Positions 1-8,466 of a stretch of 64,000 nucleotides of DNA are shown here, one piece after another (position 1 is the stretch's first letter; the number at the start of each line of letters is the position of its first letter). The position numbers and the translations under genes were made by a program. The stretch covers positions 1-64,000 of the forward strand of contig NZ_NPKI01000012.1 in assembly GCF_002284565.1 (NCBI RefSeq), in the 5' to 3' direction. The DNA comes from Mesorhizobium mediterraneum (lineage in GTDB: Bacteria; Pseudomonadota; Alphaproteobacteria; Rhizobiales; Rhizobiaceae). The notes under the pieces were generated by a model. It was not told the DNA's origin and made no database searches. It saw only the letters and a list, made by a program, of their open reading frames with translations.

Positions 1-48
1 TTGAAGCTTACCGGTACTAATAGTTCGATCGGCTTGATCGTTCTCATT
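1..48 (+). rRNA. 23S ribosomal RNA, 3' end only
   Basis: The first bases match the conserved 3' terminus of bacterial 23S rRNA (ACCGGTACTAATAGTTCGAT, then CGGCTTGATCG). The rest of the gene lies before the window. The exact 3' end is estimated, because the closing helix partner is outside the window. A 5S gene and an initiator tRNA follow on the same strand, the usual alphaproteobacterial rrn tail. Confidence 0.85.
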
Positions 49-210
49 CCTTATGCCCATCACCAGCGCAATCCTTTGGATCGCGCTGAGATGTGAGAGC
101 ACAACAAAGACCAGCGAACAGCTCAGAGAGAGCAGAAAATAGGATTCCCTATTCGCTACTCACTATTGGCTATTCGCTCAAAAAGCTTCTCGAGCAACGT
201 GCGCTTTGCC

Positions 211-328
211 GACCTGGTGGTTATGGCGGAGCGGCTGCACCCGATCCCATTCCGAACTCGGCCGTGAAACGCTCCAGCGCTGATGGTACTTCGTCTCAAG
301 ACGCGGGAGAGTAGGTCGCTGCCAGGTC
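211..328 (+). rRNA. rrf: 5S ribosomal RNA
   Basis: The sequence begins GACCTGG and ends CCAGGTC, which pair as helix I. It carries the conserved 5S loop signature CCCATTCCGAACTCGG. The length of about 118 nt is normal. It lies about 160 nt after the 23S end, with an A/T-rich spacer in which I see nothing else. It belongs to the rrn operon that starts before the window. Confidence 0.93.
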
Positions 329-453
329 TGCAAAACGCACGTTGAAAAAATCTTCTCCTTACAAAACAGGCCCGCCATACGGGAGCCCGGGCCGCGCAAG
401 CGGCCCTTTCAGTTGGCGGAACCAACTAAGCGCTGACTTGTTTCAAAAGTTGA

Positions 454-530
<77 letters not shown>

Positions 531-536
531 AATCAA

Positions 537-565
537 AAACGGCCCGCATCGCGCGGGCCGTTTTG
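537..565 (+). terminator. Rho-independent terminator of the rrn operon
   Basis: An 8-bp GC stem (CGGCCCGC at 540-547, GCGGGCCG at 553-560) with a five-base loop is followed by TTTT and preceded by AAAA. It directly follows the tRNA-fMet gene, so it should end the rRNA/tRNA transcript. Confidence 0.85.
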
Positions 566-728
566 CGTTTGGGTCCCGGCACGGGGTCGCCTTGTAACCG
601 CGGTTCTCAGCCCAGGGCCTGCTTTCAGCCGATGGCGTAGGCTCACGGCAGGAGTTCGTCGATCTGGCCGTTGGCATGGCCGTTGACGATCCGGGTGAGA
701 ATGTCGGCGAGGTTCAGGCCGCGTCGCC

Positions 729-1556
729 CTACCGCAGGCTTTCCAGCTCGCGTATGCGTTTGGCGCCGTCGGCCTCGAGCTGCCGGGTGACGGCGCCGAT
801 CAGCGTTTCGGCCACGACGAAAAGGGCCGCCGAGGAGTCCCAGGCCGAGGGCACGGCGGTGCGCCCGGCGATGACATGGCGGGCGAAGCGGGCGATCGGC
901 GACAGCCACTGGTCGGTGAACAGCACGATCTGCACGCCGCGCTGATGCGCGGTTTCGGCAAAGCGGATCAGGCTGTCCTGGTAGCGCCTGATGTCGAAGA
1001 TCACCAGCACGTCGCGCTTGCCCATGTCGATCAGCCGATCGCGCCAGACGCTTTCCTGTCCGGCGAGATGAAAGACGTTGGGCTGGACGATGGCGAGGTG
1101 GGCAGCCATGTAGCGCGCCAGCGGATCGGTGAAGCGGCCGCCGATCAGGAACGTCTTGCCGCGCCGGTCGGCAAGCTTTGCGACGATGTCGGCAAGCTGT
1201 TTGTCGGACAGATGTCGGAACGTCTCGCGCATGTTGTCGAGCGTTGCCTCCAGCATCGGCGACACCGCGCCGCCGCCCAGCGCCGGCGGATTGAGCGTCC
1301 GCGATGCCGGCGATTGCAATTGCGCCGCCAGCTCGTCCTGCAGCGCCGACTGGAATTCCGGGTAGTTCTGGAAGCCGAGCCGGGCGACGAAACGCAGGAT
1401 CGTCGGCGAGGAGACGCCGGCGACAGCTGAGAACTCGGCGACCGTCTTCAGGCCGATCAGCGGATAGTTGGCGATCAGCGTTTGCGCTGCGCGGCGCTCG
1501 CCCGCCGGCATCATGCCGATGCGGTCCGAGATCAGTTCGGCGATGCTCGAAATCAT
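729..1556 (-). CDS. RpiR/MurR family transcriptional regulator
   Basis: A 275-residue regulator. The N-terminal helix-turn-helix of RpiR type lies at about residues 1-75 (AEFSAVAGVSSPTILRFVAR is the recognition region). A SIS sugar/phosphosugar-binding fold at about 120-260 follows. The ATG at 1556 was chosen because GGTGGGGA lies just upstream and the HTH begins at once; a longer frame upstream reads through non-family sequence. It is divergent from the hydrolase gene at 1691 with about 135 bases between, so it most likely controls the 1691-8222 gene set. RpiR proteins usually sense a pathway intermediate; the ligand here is unknown. Confidence 0.88.
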   Translation of the reverse strand: MISSIAELISDRIGMMPAGERRAAQTLIANYPLIGLKTVAEFSAVAGVSSPTILRFVARLGFQNYPEFQSALQDELAAQLQSPASRTLNPPALGGGAVSPMLEATLDNMRETFRHLSDKQLADIVAKLADRRGKTFLIGGRFTDPLARYMAAHLAIVQPNVFHLAGQESVWRDRLIDMGKRDVLVIFDIRRYQDSLIRFAETAHQRGVQIVLFTDQWLSPIARFARHVIAGRTAVPSAWDSSAALFVVAETLIGAVTRQLEADGAKRIRELESLR

Positions 1557-1690
1557 CTTTTCCCCACCCTGGCCGCTTCGCCGAAATCGCGTTTGACAAA
1601 GCCCGACAAACTGTATGAAATCATCCACAGGGACGCAATGAGGTAAAATACGTAACATACGATACAGCGCTCCCCGGGGACGACAGGACA

Positions 1691-2509
1691 ATGGAGACAG
1701 CACGGCCCGCCAGCCTTGCATTGCCTGAAACCGTGAGGGTGACAAACCCCGGCGGTTCGAGCCCATTCGTGCTGACCTGCGACCACGCCTCCAACTTCCT
1801 GCCGCCGGAATTCGGAACGCTCGGCCTTGCTGCCGAGCAGCTTTCCCGCCACATCGCCTGGGACCCCGGCGCGCTGCCAGTCGCCCACCGCATGGCCGAG
1901 GCGCTCGACGCGACGCTGGTCGAGACCCGCATTTCGCGCCTTGTCATCGACTGCAACCGGCCACTGGATGCGCCCGACCTGGTGCCGCCGGTCAGCGAGA
2001 CCACCGCCATTCCGGGCAATGCTGGCCTGTCGGAAAAGCAGCGCGCCGCGCGCATCGCTCTGTCCTGGCAACCCTTCCATGACACGCTCGCGAGCATCAT
2101 CGACAAAAGGCTGGCGCGCGGGCTCGAGACGCGGCTGGTTTCAATCCATTCCTTCACCCCGGTCTACAAGGGTATGAACCGGCCTTGGCATATCGGCATC
2201 ATCCACGACGAGGACCGCCGGCTCGCGGCGCCGCTTATCGCTGCGCTGCGGCGGCTCGCCGGCGTCACAGTCGGCGTCAACGAACCCTATTCGCCGGCCG
2301 ACCGCGTTTATTTCACGCTGGAACGCCACGCGCGCCCGCGGGGGCTACCCTGCGCGATGATCGAAATCCGCAACGACGAGATCTCCGGCGAGGCCGGGCA
2401 GCGAAAATGGGCGGACCTGCTCACAGGCATTTTTCTAGATCTGGAGCCCGAGGCGGCCAGGGGCTCCCGAGCAAGCGCAGTGGGAAAGTCAGCACAATCG
2501 GCCAACTAA
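1691..2509 (+). CDS. N-formylglutamate amidohydrolase family hydrolase
   Basis: A 272-residue protein of the N-formylglutamate amidohydrolase (FGase/HutG-type) family, a zinc amidase fold that releases glutamate from an N-acyl or amide derivative. Visible family signatures are LTCDHASNFLP near the N-terminus, CNRPLDAPD, SIHSFTPVY and a C-terminal MIEIRNDEIS. There is no histidine-utilisation gene nearby. Instead it heads a set with a permease, a glutamine-synthetase-like ligase, an aldehyde dehydrogenase and an alcohol dehydrogenase. In that setting a gamma-glutamyl amide is a plausible substrate (inference). AGGACA precedes the ATG. Confidence 0.85.
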   Translation: METARPASLALPETVRVTNPGGSSPFVLTCDHASNFLPPEFGTLGLAAEQLSRHIAWDPGALPVAHRMAEALDATLVETRISRLVIDCNRPLDAPDLVPPVSETTAIPGNAGLSEKQRAARIALSWQPFHDTLASIIDKRLARGLETRLVSIHSFTPVYKGMNRPWHIGIIHDEDRRLAAPLIAALRRLAGVTVGVNEPYSPADRVYFTLERHARPRGLPCAMIEIRNDEISGEAGQRKWADLLTGIFLDLEPEAARGSRASAVGKSAQSAN

Positions 2510-2528
2510 GAACCAGAAGGGGACAAAA

Positions 2529-4091
2529 ATGTCAGCGCAAGACTATTCGGACGTCGACAAGAAGGAGGATCTGAAGGTCCTTCACGGAATGGGCTATGCC
2601 CAGGAACTCTCGAGAAGCATGAGCCGCTTCTCGAATTTCGCCATCTCGTTTTCGATCATCTGCATCCTGTCGGGTGGCATCAATTCCTTCGCGCAAGCCA
2701 CGTCGTCGATCGGCGGCGCAGGCGCCGGCATCGGCTGGATCGTCGGCTGCGCCGTTTCCGGATTTTTTGCACTCGCCATGGCGCAGATCGCCTCGGCGTT
2801 TCCGACCGCCGGCGGCCTTTATCACTGGGCGTCAATCCTCGGCAACCGCTTCACCGGCTGGCTCACCGCCTGGCTCAACCTGCTTGGCCTGATCACCGTG
2901 CTCGGCGCGATCAATATCGGCACCGCCTTCTTCTTCGTCGGCACTTTCGGCGGAGGCTTCGGCATGACTGGCACGCCTAGCGAGATCGTCGGGTTTGTCG
3001 CCTTCATCACCGTGTTGCAGGCGCTGCTCAACCATTTCGGCATCAAGTTGACGGCTATGCTGACGGACGCCTCCGGCTTCCTGATCCTGGCAACGACAGC
3101 CGTGCTGATCGTCGCTTGCCTGATGTTTGCTCCAGCGATCGACATCACACGGTTGTGGACGTTCACGAACTATTCGGGTGATGCAGGCGGCGGTGTTTTC
3201 CCGCAGTCCGATTCCATGGGGTATCTCTTCCTGCTCTGCCTGCTACTGCCGGTTTACACCATCACTGGCTATGACGCGTCGGCGCATACTTCGGAAGAGA
3301 CGTTGAAGGCAGCGCACTCGGTTCCGCGGGCGATCGTTTCGTCCGTGCTCTGGTCATCGCTGATCGGCTGGGTGATGCTATGCGCGATCGTATTGGCGAT
3401 CCCCGATCTGGCGGCCGGCGCCAAGCAGGGCTGGGGCGTGTTCTTCGCGACGATGGACGCGATCTTGCCGTCGTGGCTTAAGACGCTGCTCTATCTGGCC
3501 ATCCTGATCGCGCAGTTCCTCTGCGGTCTCGCAACGGTCACCTCTGCCTCGCGCATGCTTTTCGCCTTCTCGCGTGACGGTGGCATGCCGGTCGGCTCGG
3601 CCTCGCTAGCCAAGGTTAGCCCGGCCTGGCGCACGCCGGTCAATGCGATTTGGACGGCTGCGGTCCTCGAGATCATCTATGTCTTTCTTGCCCAGTTCAT
3701 TTCGATCGGTGGCACGAACATCTATACCATCGTCGTCAATTCGACATTGGTGTTCCTGTTCCTGTCCTTCATCATTCCGATCGTGCTCGGCATGATGGCT
3801 TTCGGAACGGAGAAATGGCCGAATCCCGGCCCGTGGAATCTCGGCGCCGGCCTGTTCAAGTTGTTTTGCATCCTGTCGGTCATCGGCATGGTGATCATCT
3901 TCTACATCGCCATCCAGCCGCCAAACGACAAGGTGCTCTATATCACCCTGGGCTTCATCGTGCTGACCGCCGTGCTTTGGTTCGGCTTTGAGAACCGCCG
4001 CTTCAAGGGCCCGCCGATCGGCGACCAGATTGCCAAGCGTCAGGCAGCGATCAAGGCTGCCGAGGTAGCCATAGGCGAAGCCGGCGCCTGA
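2529..4091 (+). CDS. APC superfamily permease (amino acid/choline transporter type)
   Basis: A 520-residue integral membrane protein with about 12 hydrophobic helices. The N-terminal stretch through helix 1 (FSNFAISFSIICILSGG) and a GYDASAHTSEE motif near residue 250 place it with the amino acid/choline transporter branch of the APC superfamily, which takes up GABA, choline, ethanolamine or amino acids. It starts 19 bases after the hydrolase gene, with AGGGGA before the ATG, so the two are surely co-transcribed. The neighbouring gamma-glutamyl ligase suggests a primary amine or amino alcohol as cargo; this is inference. Confidence 0.88.
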   Translation: MSAQDYSDVDKKEDLKVLHGMGYAQELSRSMSRFSNFAISFSIICILSGGINSFAQATSSIGGAGAGIGWIVGCAVSGFFALAMAQIASAFPTAGGLYHWASILGNRFTGWLTAWLNLLGLITVLGAINIGTAFFFVGTFGGGFGMTGTPSEIVGFVAFITVLQALLNHFGIKLTAMLTDASGFLILATTAVLIVACLMFAPAIDITRLWTFTNYSGDAGGGVFPQSDSMGYLFLLCLLLPVYTITGYDASAHTSEETLKAAHSVPRAIVSSVLWSSLIGWVMLCAIVLAIPDLAAGAKQGWGVFFATMDAILPSWLKTLLYLAILIAQFLCGLATVTSASRMLFAFSRDGGMPVGSASLAKVSPAWRTPVNAIWTAAVLEIIYVFLAQFISIGGTNIYTIVVNSTLVFLFLSFIIPIVLGMMAFGTEKWPNPGPWNLGAGLFKLFCILSVIGMVIIFYIAIQPPNDKVLYITLGFIVLTAVLWFGFENRRFKGPPIGDQIAKRQAAIKAAEVAIGEAGA

Positions 4092-4187
4092 CACCTCTCC
4101 ATCGCCATGGCCGGCGCCTGCCGGCCATGGCTTTCCACATATTCAAGGCGACAAGCCCTAAACGACAAGCACTGGAGTGCCAAAGGA

Positions 4188-5558
4188 ATGGCCGGAAATT
4201 TCTCGTTCGATCAGTTGAAGAAGGCGGTCTCCAGCGGCGAGATCGACACGGTGCTGGCCTGCATTGTCGACATGCAGGGCCGGCTGGCGGGAAAGCGGTT
4301 CCTGGCACAGTATTTCGTCGAGTCCGCCCATGACGAGACGCATGGCTGCAACTATCTCTTGGCCGCCGACATCGATATGGAACCGGTGCCAGGCTACAAG
4401 GCGGCGAGCTGGTCGAAGGGTTACGGCGACTTCGTCATGAAGCCGGACCTGGCGACGCTGCGGCGCATTCCATGGCTGGAAAAGACGGCGCTGGTGATCT
4501 GCGACGTGCTCGACCACCACACCCATGACGACCTGCCGCATTCGCCGCGCGCCATCCTGAAGAAGCAGGTCAAGCGGCTGAGCGAGCGTGGCTATATCGG
4601 CTATTTCGCCTCCGAGCTCGAATTCTATCTGTTCAGCGAAACTTACGATTCCGCCCGCAAGAAGCACTGGCAGAGCCTCGACACCGCCTCCCCCTATATC
4701 GGCGACTACCAGATCGGCATCACCACCAAGGAAGAAGGCGTCATGCGCCGGCTGCGCAACGAGATGGAAGCAGCCGGCATTCCGATCGAGAACTCCAAGG
4801 GCGAGTGGGGTCCGGGCCAGGAAGAAATCAATGTGCGCTATGCCGAGGCGATCGACATGGCCGACCGCCACGTCATCCTGAAGAACGGCGCCAAGGAAAT
4901 CGCAGAGTCCGAAGGCAAGGCGATTTCGTTCATGGCCAAGTATAATTATGGGCTGGCCGGCAATTCCAGCCACATCCACAATTCGCTGTGGAGCGCCGAC
5001 GGCAAGACGCCGCTTTTCTACGACAGACAAGCCGAATGGACGCTGTCGACGCTCGGTCAGCGATGGGCGGCCGGCCAGCTCAAATACGCCAAGGAATTCA
5101 CCTGGTTCCTGGCACCCTACATCAATTCCTACAAGCGTTTCCAGGCCGGCACCTTCGCGCCGACCAAGATCATGTGGAGCGAGGACAACCGCACCGCCGG
5201 TTTCCGCCTGTGCGGCGAGGGCACCAAGGGCATCCGCATGGAATGCCGTATCGGTGGCGCCGACCTCAACCCCTATCTCGCCTTCGCCGCGCTGATCGCG
5301 GCCGGCCTTGCCGGCATCGACGAAAAGCTCGAATTGCAAAAACCCTTCGTCGGCGATGCCTATCAGGCCTCGCAGCTGCCGGAAATTCCCAAAACCCTGC
5401 GCGATGCCACCGAGACGCTGGCGAATTCGGAGATGCTGAAGCAGGCGTTCGGTGACGGCGTGCTCGAACATTATGTCCATACGGCACGCTGGGAGCAGTT
5501 CGAATACGACCGCCGCATTACGGACTGGGAACTGCACAGGGGGTTTGAGCGGTACTAA
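4188..5558 (+). CDS. Glutamine synthetase family protein, probable gamma-glutamyl-amine ligase
   Basis: A 456-residue protein with the beta-grasp N-domain (about 10-110) and the GS catalytic domain (about 120-450). The metal/ATP motifs are visible: ELEFYLF, GPGQEEINVRYAEA, NSSHIHNSLW and the FRLCGEG...MECRIGGAD region. It resembles the non-canonical GS-like branch (PuuA, GlnA3, GlnA4) that gamma-glutamylates polyamines or ethanolamine, rather than GlnA; the adenylylation-site region of GlnA is not seen. The start was taken at 4188 (AAAGGA then ATG); the reading frame extends to 4107 but that extension is not family-like. Dehydrogenases downstream support a catabolic role. Confidence 0.85.
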   Translation: MAGNFSFDQLKKAVSSGEIDTVLACIVDMQGRLAGKRFLAQYFVESAHDETHGCNYLLAADIDMEPVPGYKAASWSKGYGDFVMKPDLATLRRIPWLEKTALVICDVLDHHTHDDLPHSPRAILKKQVKRLSERGYIGYFASELEFYLFSETYDSARKKHWQSLDTASPYIGDYQIGITTKEEGVMRRLRNEMEAAGIPIENSKGEWGPGQEEINVRYAEAIDMADRHVILKNGAKEIAESEGKAISFMAKYNYGLAGNSSHIHNSLWSADGKTPLFYDRQAEWTLSTLGQRWAAGQLKYAKEFTWFLAPYINSYKRFQAGTFAPTKIMWSEDNRTAGFRLCGEGTKGIRMECRIGGADLNPYLAFAALIAAGLAGIDEKLELQKPFVGDAYQASQLPEIPKTLRDATETLANSEMLKQAFGDGVLEHYVHTARWEQFEYDRRITDWELHRGFERY

Positions 5559-5643
5559 ACTACGCCAGCGCTGCCGTTCAGCCTTTGGTGCGGAGGCGGG
5601 TAGCTCAAAACCGAGATTGTCATAAGCTGCGAGGACTCAAGGA

Positions 5644-7032
5644 ATGACCGAAACGGTCAAGATAAAATCCCCTGTCGATGGCTCGGTCTATGCCGAGCGA
5701 CCGATCGCCACGGATCAGGCGATCAATGCCGCGGTCGAGCGTGCCAAGGCAGCGCAAGAGAAATGGGCTGAGACGCCGGTCGTCGAGCGCGGCAAATTTA
5801 TGCTGGCCATGCTGGAAGCGCTGGTCGCCATGACCGATGAGATCGTGCCGGAAATCGCCTGGCAGATGGGCCGTCCGGTGCGTTATGGCGGCGAGTTCGG
5901 CGGCGTCAGGGAACGCACCAACTACATGGTCGAGATCGCCGAAGCGGCACTGAAGCCGGTGATGGCCTCCAATCCCAAGGACGGGTTTCGCCGCTATGTG
6001 AAGAAGGTGCCGCTCGGCGTGGTCATGGTGATCGCGCCGTGGAACTATCCCTATCTCACCGCCGTCAACACCATCGTGCCGGCGCTGATGGCCGGCAGCG
6101 CCGTCATCCTCAAGCACGCGGCGCAGACGCTGTTGGTCGGCGAACGCTTTCAGCAGGCTTTCGACAAGGCCGGCCTGCCAAAGGGCCTGTTCCAGAACCT
6201 CGTCATGAACCACGCCCAGACTGAAAGACTGCTCGGCTCGGGCAAGATCGACCATGTCAATTTCACCGGCTCGGTTGCTGGTGGCCGCGCCATCGAAAAG
6301 GCTGCGGCAGGCACCTTCATGACGCTCGGCCTTGAGCTCGGCGGCAAGGACCCGGCCTATGTCCTGGCCGATGCCAAGATGGATCATGCCGTCGCCAACC
6401 TGGTCGACGGCGCCTTCTACAATTCCGGCCAGTGCTGCTGCGGCATCGAGCGCGTCTATGTTCACGAGAAGGTCTATGACGAGTTCGTCGAAGGCTTCAT
6501 CGCCGAAACCAAGAACTACGTCGTCGGCAACCCCCTAGACCAGGCGACGACGATGGGGCCGATGGCACAGGCGCGCTTTGCCGACCTGATCCGCGAGCAG
6601 AAGGCAGAGGCGCTGCGCAAGGGTGCCAAGGCGCTCATCAACATGAAGGTTGCCGACGACAAGGCTGGCTCGCCCTATCTGGCGCCGGAGGTGCTGACCG
6701 GGGTCGACCACCAGATGAGCGTCATGCGCGAGGAGAGCTTTGGGCCGATCGTCGGCATCATGAAGGTGCGCAACGATGAGGAGGCGATCGCGCTGATGAA
6801 CGACAGCCCCTACGGGTTGACGGCCTCGATCTGGACGCGCGACACCGACCATGCGGCGGCCATCGGCGATCGGGTCGAGACCGGCACGGTGTTCATGAAC
6901 CGCTGCGACTATCTCGATCCGGCGCTGGTCTGGACCGGCGTCAAGGACACCGGCAAGGGCGCGGCCCTGTCGGCCATCGGCTACGACAATCTGACCAGGC
7001 CGAAATCATATCACCTACGTGAAGCCATCTGA
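5644..7032 (+). CDS. NAD(P)-dependent aldehyde dehydrogenase
   Basis: A 462-residue ALDH-superfamily enzyme that oxidises an aldehyde to its acid. Seen are the cofactor segment APWNYPYL, the general-base glutamate in LELGGKDP, and the catalytic cysteine in NSGQCCCG. AAGGA precedes the ATG. In this operon it would act on the aldehyde made by the iron alcohol dehydrogenase 17 bases downstream, perhaps still carried as a gamma-glutamyl derivative. The substrate cannot be read from sequence alone. Confidence 0.9.
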   Translation: MTETVKIKSPVDGSVYAERPIATDQAINAAVERAKAAQEKWAETPVVERGKFMLAMLEALVAMTDEIVPEIAWQMGRPVRYGGEFGGVRERTNYMVEIAEAALKPVMASNPKDGFRRYVKKVPLGVVMVIAPWNYPYLTAVNTIVPALMAGSAVILKHAAQTLLVGERFQQAFDKAGLPKGLFQNLVMNHAQTERLLGSGKIDHVNFTGSVAGGRAIEKAAAGTFMTLGLELGGKDPAYVLADAKMDHAVANLVDGAFYNSGQCCCGIERVYVHEKVYDEFVEGFIAETKNYVVGNPLDQATTMGPMAQARFADLIREQKAEALRKGAKALINMKVADDKAGSPYLAPEVLTGVDHQMSVMREESFGPIVGIMKVRNDEEAIALMNDSPYGLTASIWTRDTDHAAAIGDRVETGTVFMNRCDYLDPALVWTGVKDTGKGAALSAIGYDNLTRPKSYHLREAI

Positions 7033-7049
7033 TTTTCTGAAAGTCAAAA

Positions 7050-8222
7050 ATGACAAAACTCATTTCCAAATGGAATTACCCGACAACCGTTCGGTTCGGT
7101 GCGGGGCGCATCAAGGAATTGCCTGATGTGCTTGATGCGACCGGCATCAGGCGGCCGCTTTTCGTCACCGATCCGGGGCTGGCCAAGCTTCCGGTCGTCG
7201 CTTCGACATTGAAGATCCTCGACGACGCCAAGGTTCCCTATGGCGTGTTTTCCGAGGTCAAGCCGAACCCGGTGGACTCCAACCTGACCGCCGGCATTGC
7301 CGTGTTCAAGAAAGGCAAGCATGACGGCGTCATCGCCTTCGGCGGCGGCTCGGCGCTCGATCTCGGCAAGCTGATCGCCTTTCAGGCCGGCCAGACGCGG
7401 CCGTTATGGGATTTCGAGGATATCGGCGACTGGTGGACGCGCGCTAATTCCGACGCGATCGCACCGATCATCGCCGTGCCAACGACGGCCGGCACCGGCT
7501 CGGAAGTCGGCCGCGCCGGCGTCATCACCAATGAGGCGACCCACACCAAGAAGGTCATCTTCCATCCGAAACTTTTGCCGGCGATCGTTATCGCCGATCC
7601 GGAACTGTCGGTCGGCATGCCGGGCTTCATCACCGCCGGCACCGGCATGGACGCGCTCGCCCACTGCCTCGAGGCCTATTGCGCGCCGGGCTATCATCCG
7701 ATGGCCGACGGCATCGCTGTCGAAGGCGCGCGGCTGGTCTTCGAGAACCTGCCGAAGGCCTATGCCAACGGCAAGGATCTCGTCGCCCGCGCCCATATGA
7801 TGAGCGCGGCCGCCATGGGTGCAGCCGCCTTCCAGAAGGGGCTGGGCGCCATACACTCGCTGTCGCATCCGATCGGCGCGCTCTACGACACCCATCACGG
7901 CATGACCAACGCCGTGTTCATGCCTTATGTGCTGGCCTTCAACCGCGACGCCATCGAGGTGCGCATCGCCCGGCTCGCCGCCTATTGCGGCATCAAGGGT
8001 GGCTTCGACGGTTTCGCCAAGGCGGTCATCAAGCTGCGCAAGGAGCTGAAGGTGCCGCACGCGCTGCCGGGCCTGATCAAGGGGCTCGACATGGACAAGA
8101 AGCGCAAGGGCCTGATCGCCGACATGGCAGTGGTCGATCCGACCGCCGGCGGCAACCCGGTCAAGCTGACCAGGAAGGCGGCGCTGACGCTGCTCGAAAA
8201 CGCCATCGCCGGCACAGTGTGA
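7050..8222 (+). CDS. Iron-containing alcohol dehydrogenase
   Basis: A 390-residue group III (Fe-type) alcohol dehydrogenase. The NAD-binding GGGSALDLGK motif, the TAGTGSE segment, and the metal-ligand regions GMDALAHCLEAY and AIHSLSHPIGALYDTHHG are all present. It starts 17 bases after the aldehyde dehydrogenase, with only a weak ribosome site, suggesting translational coupling. The alcohol/aldehyde dehydrogenase pair next to a gamma-glutamyl ligase points to oxidation of an amino-alcohol side chain. It ends 244 bases before the ABC importer genes. Confidence 0.9.
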   Translation: MTKLISKWNYPTTVRFGAGRIKELPDVLDATGIRRPLFVTDPGLAKLPVVASTLKILDDAKVPYGVFSEVKPNPVDSNLTAGIAVFKKGKHDGVIAFGGGSALDLGKLIAFQAGQTRPLWDFEDIGDWWTRANSDAIAPIIAVPTTAGTGSEVGRAGVITNEATHTKKVIFHPKLLPAIVIADPELSVGMPGFITAGTGMDALAHCLEAYCAPGYHPMADGIAVEGARLVFENLPKAYANGKDLVARAHMMSAAAMGAAAFQKGLGAIHSLSHPIGALYDTHHGMTNAVFMPYVLAFNRDAIEVRIARLAAYCGIKGGFDGFAKAVIKLRKELKVPHALPGLIKGLDMDKKRKGLIADMAVVDPTAGGNPVKLTRKAALTLLENAIAGTV

Positions 8223-8466
8223 GACGGCTTTCACGCCGAAAATTGATCTGGGAATTGAGGGCAAAGAAAAGGGGAGAAGGATGAAAGGAAAGACCAAAAT
8301 TAATTAGCCGGAAAAATAATCGCGGGGCGATTGCTACAGCCGGTTAAAAAGAGTTTACTTTTTCGTACTGCGGGGCATCGCTTTCACAAAGCTTTCATCT
8401 GGCTGTCACACGAAAACGATACCGCATCGCAGGCGTCCAACGGCGTCAGTTCAACGGAGAGAACAC

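Noticed and set aside
643..1599. A 318-codon frame overlapping the RpiR gene on the same strand
   Set aside because: The Arg/Ala-rich product has no domain, whereas the 729-1556 frame shows a full HTH-SIS regulator.
4158..5537. A 459-codon minus-strand frame antisense to the glutamine-synthetase-like gene
   Set aside because: No family motif and no ribosome site; the plus strand is a convincing ligase.
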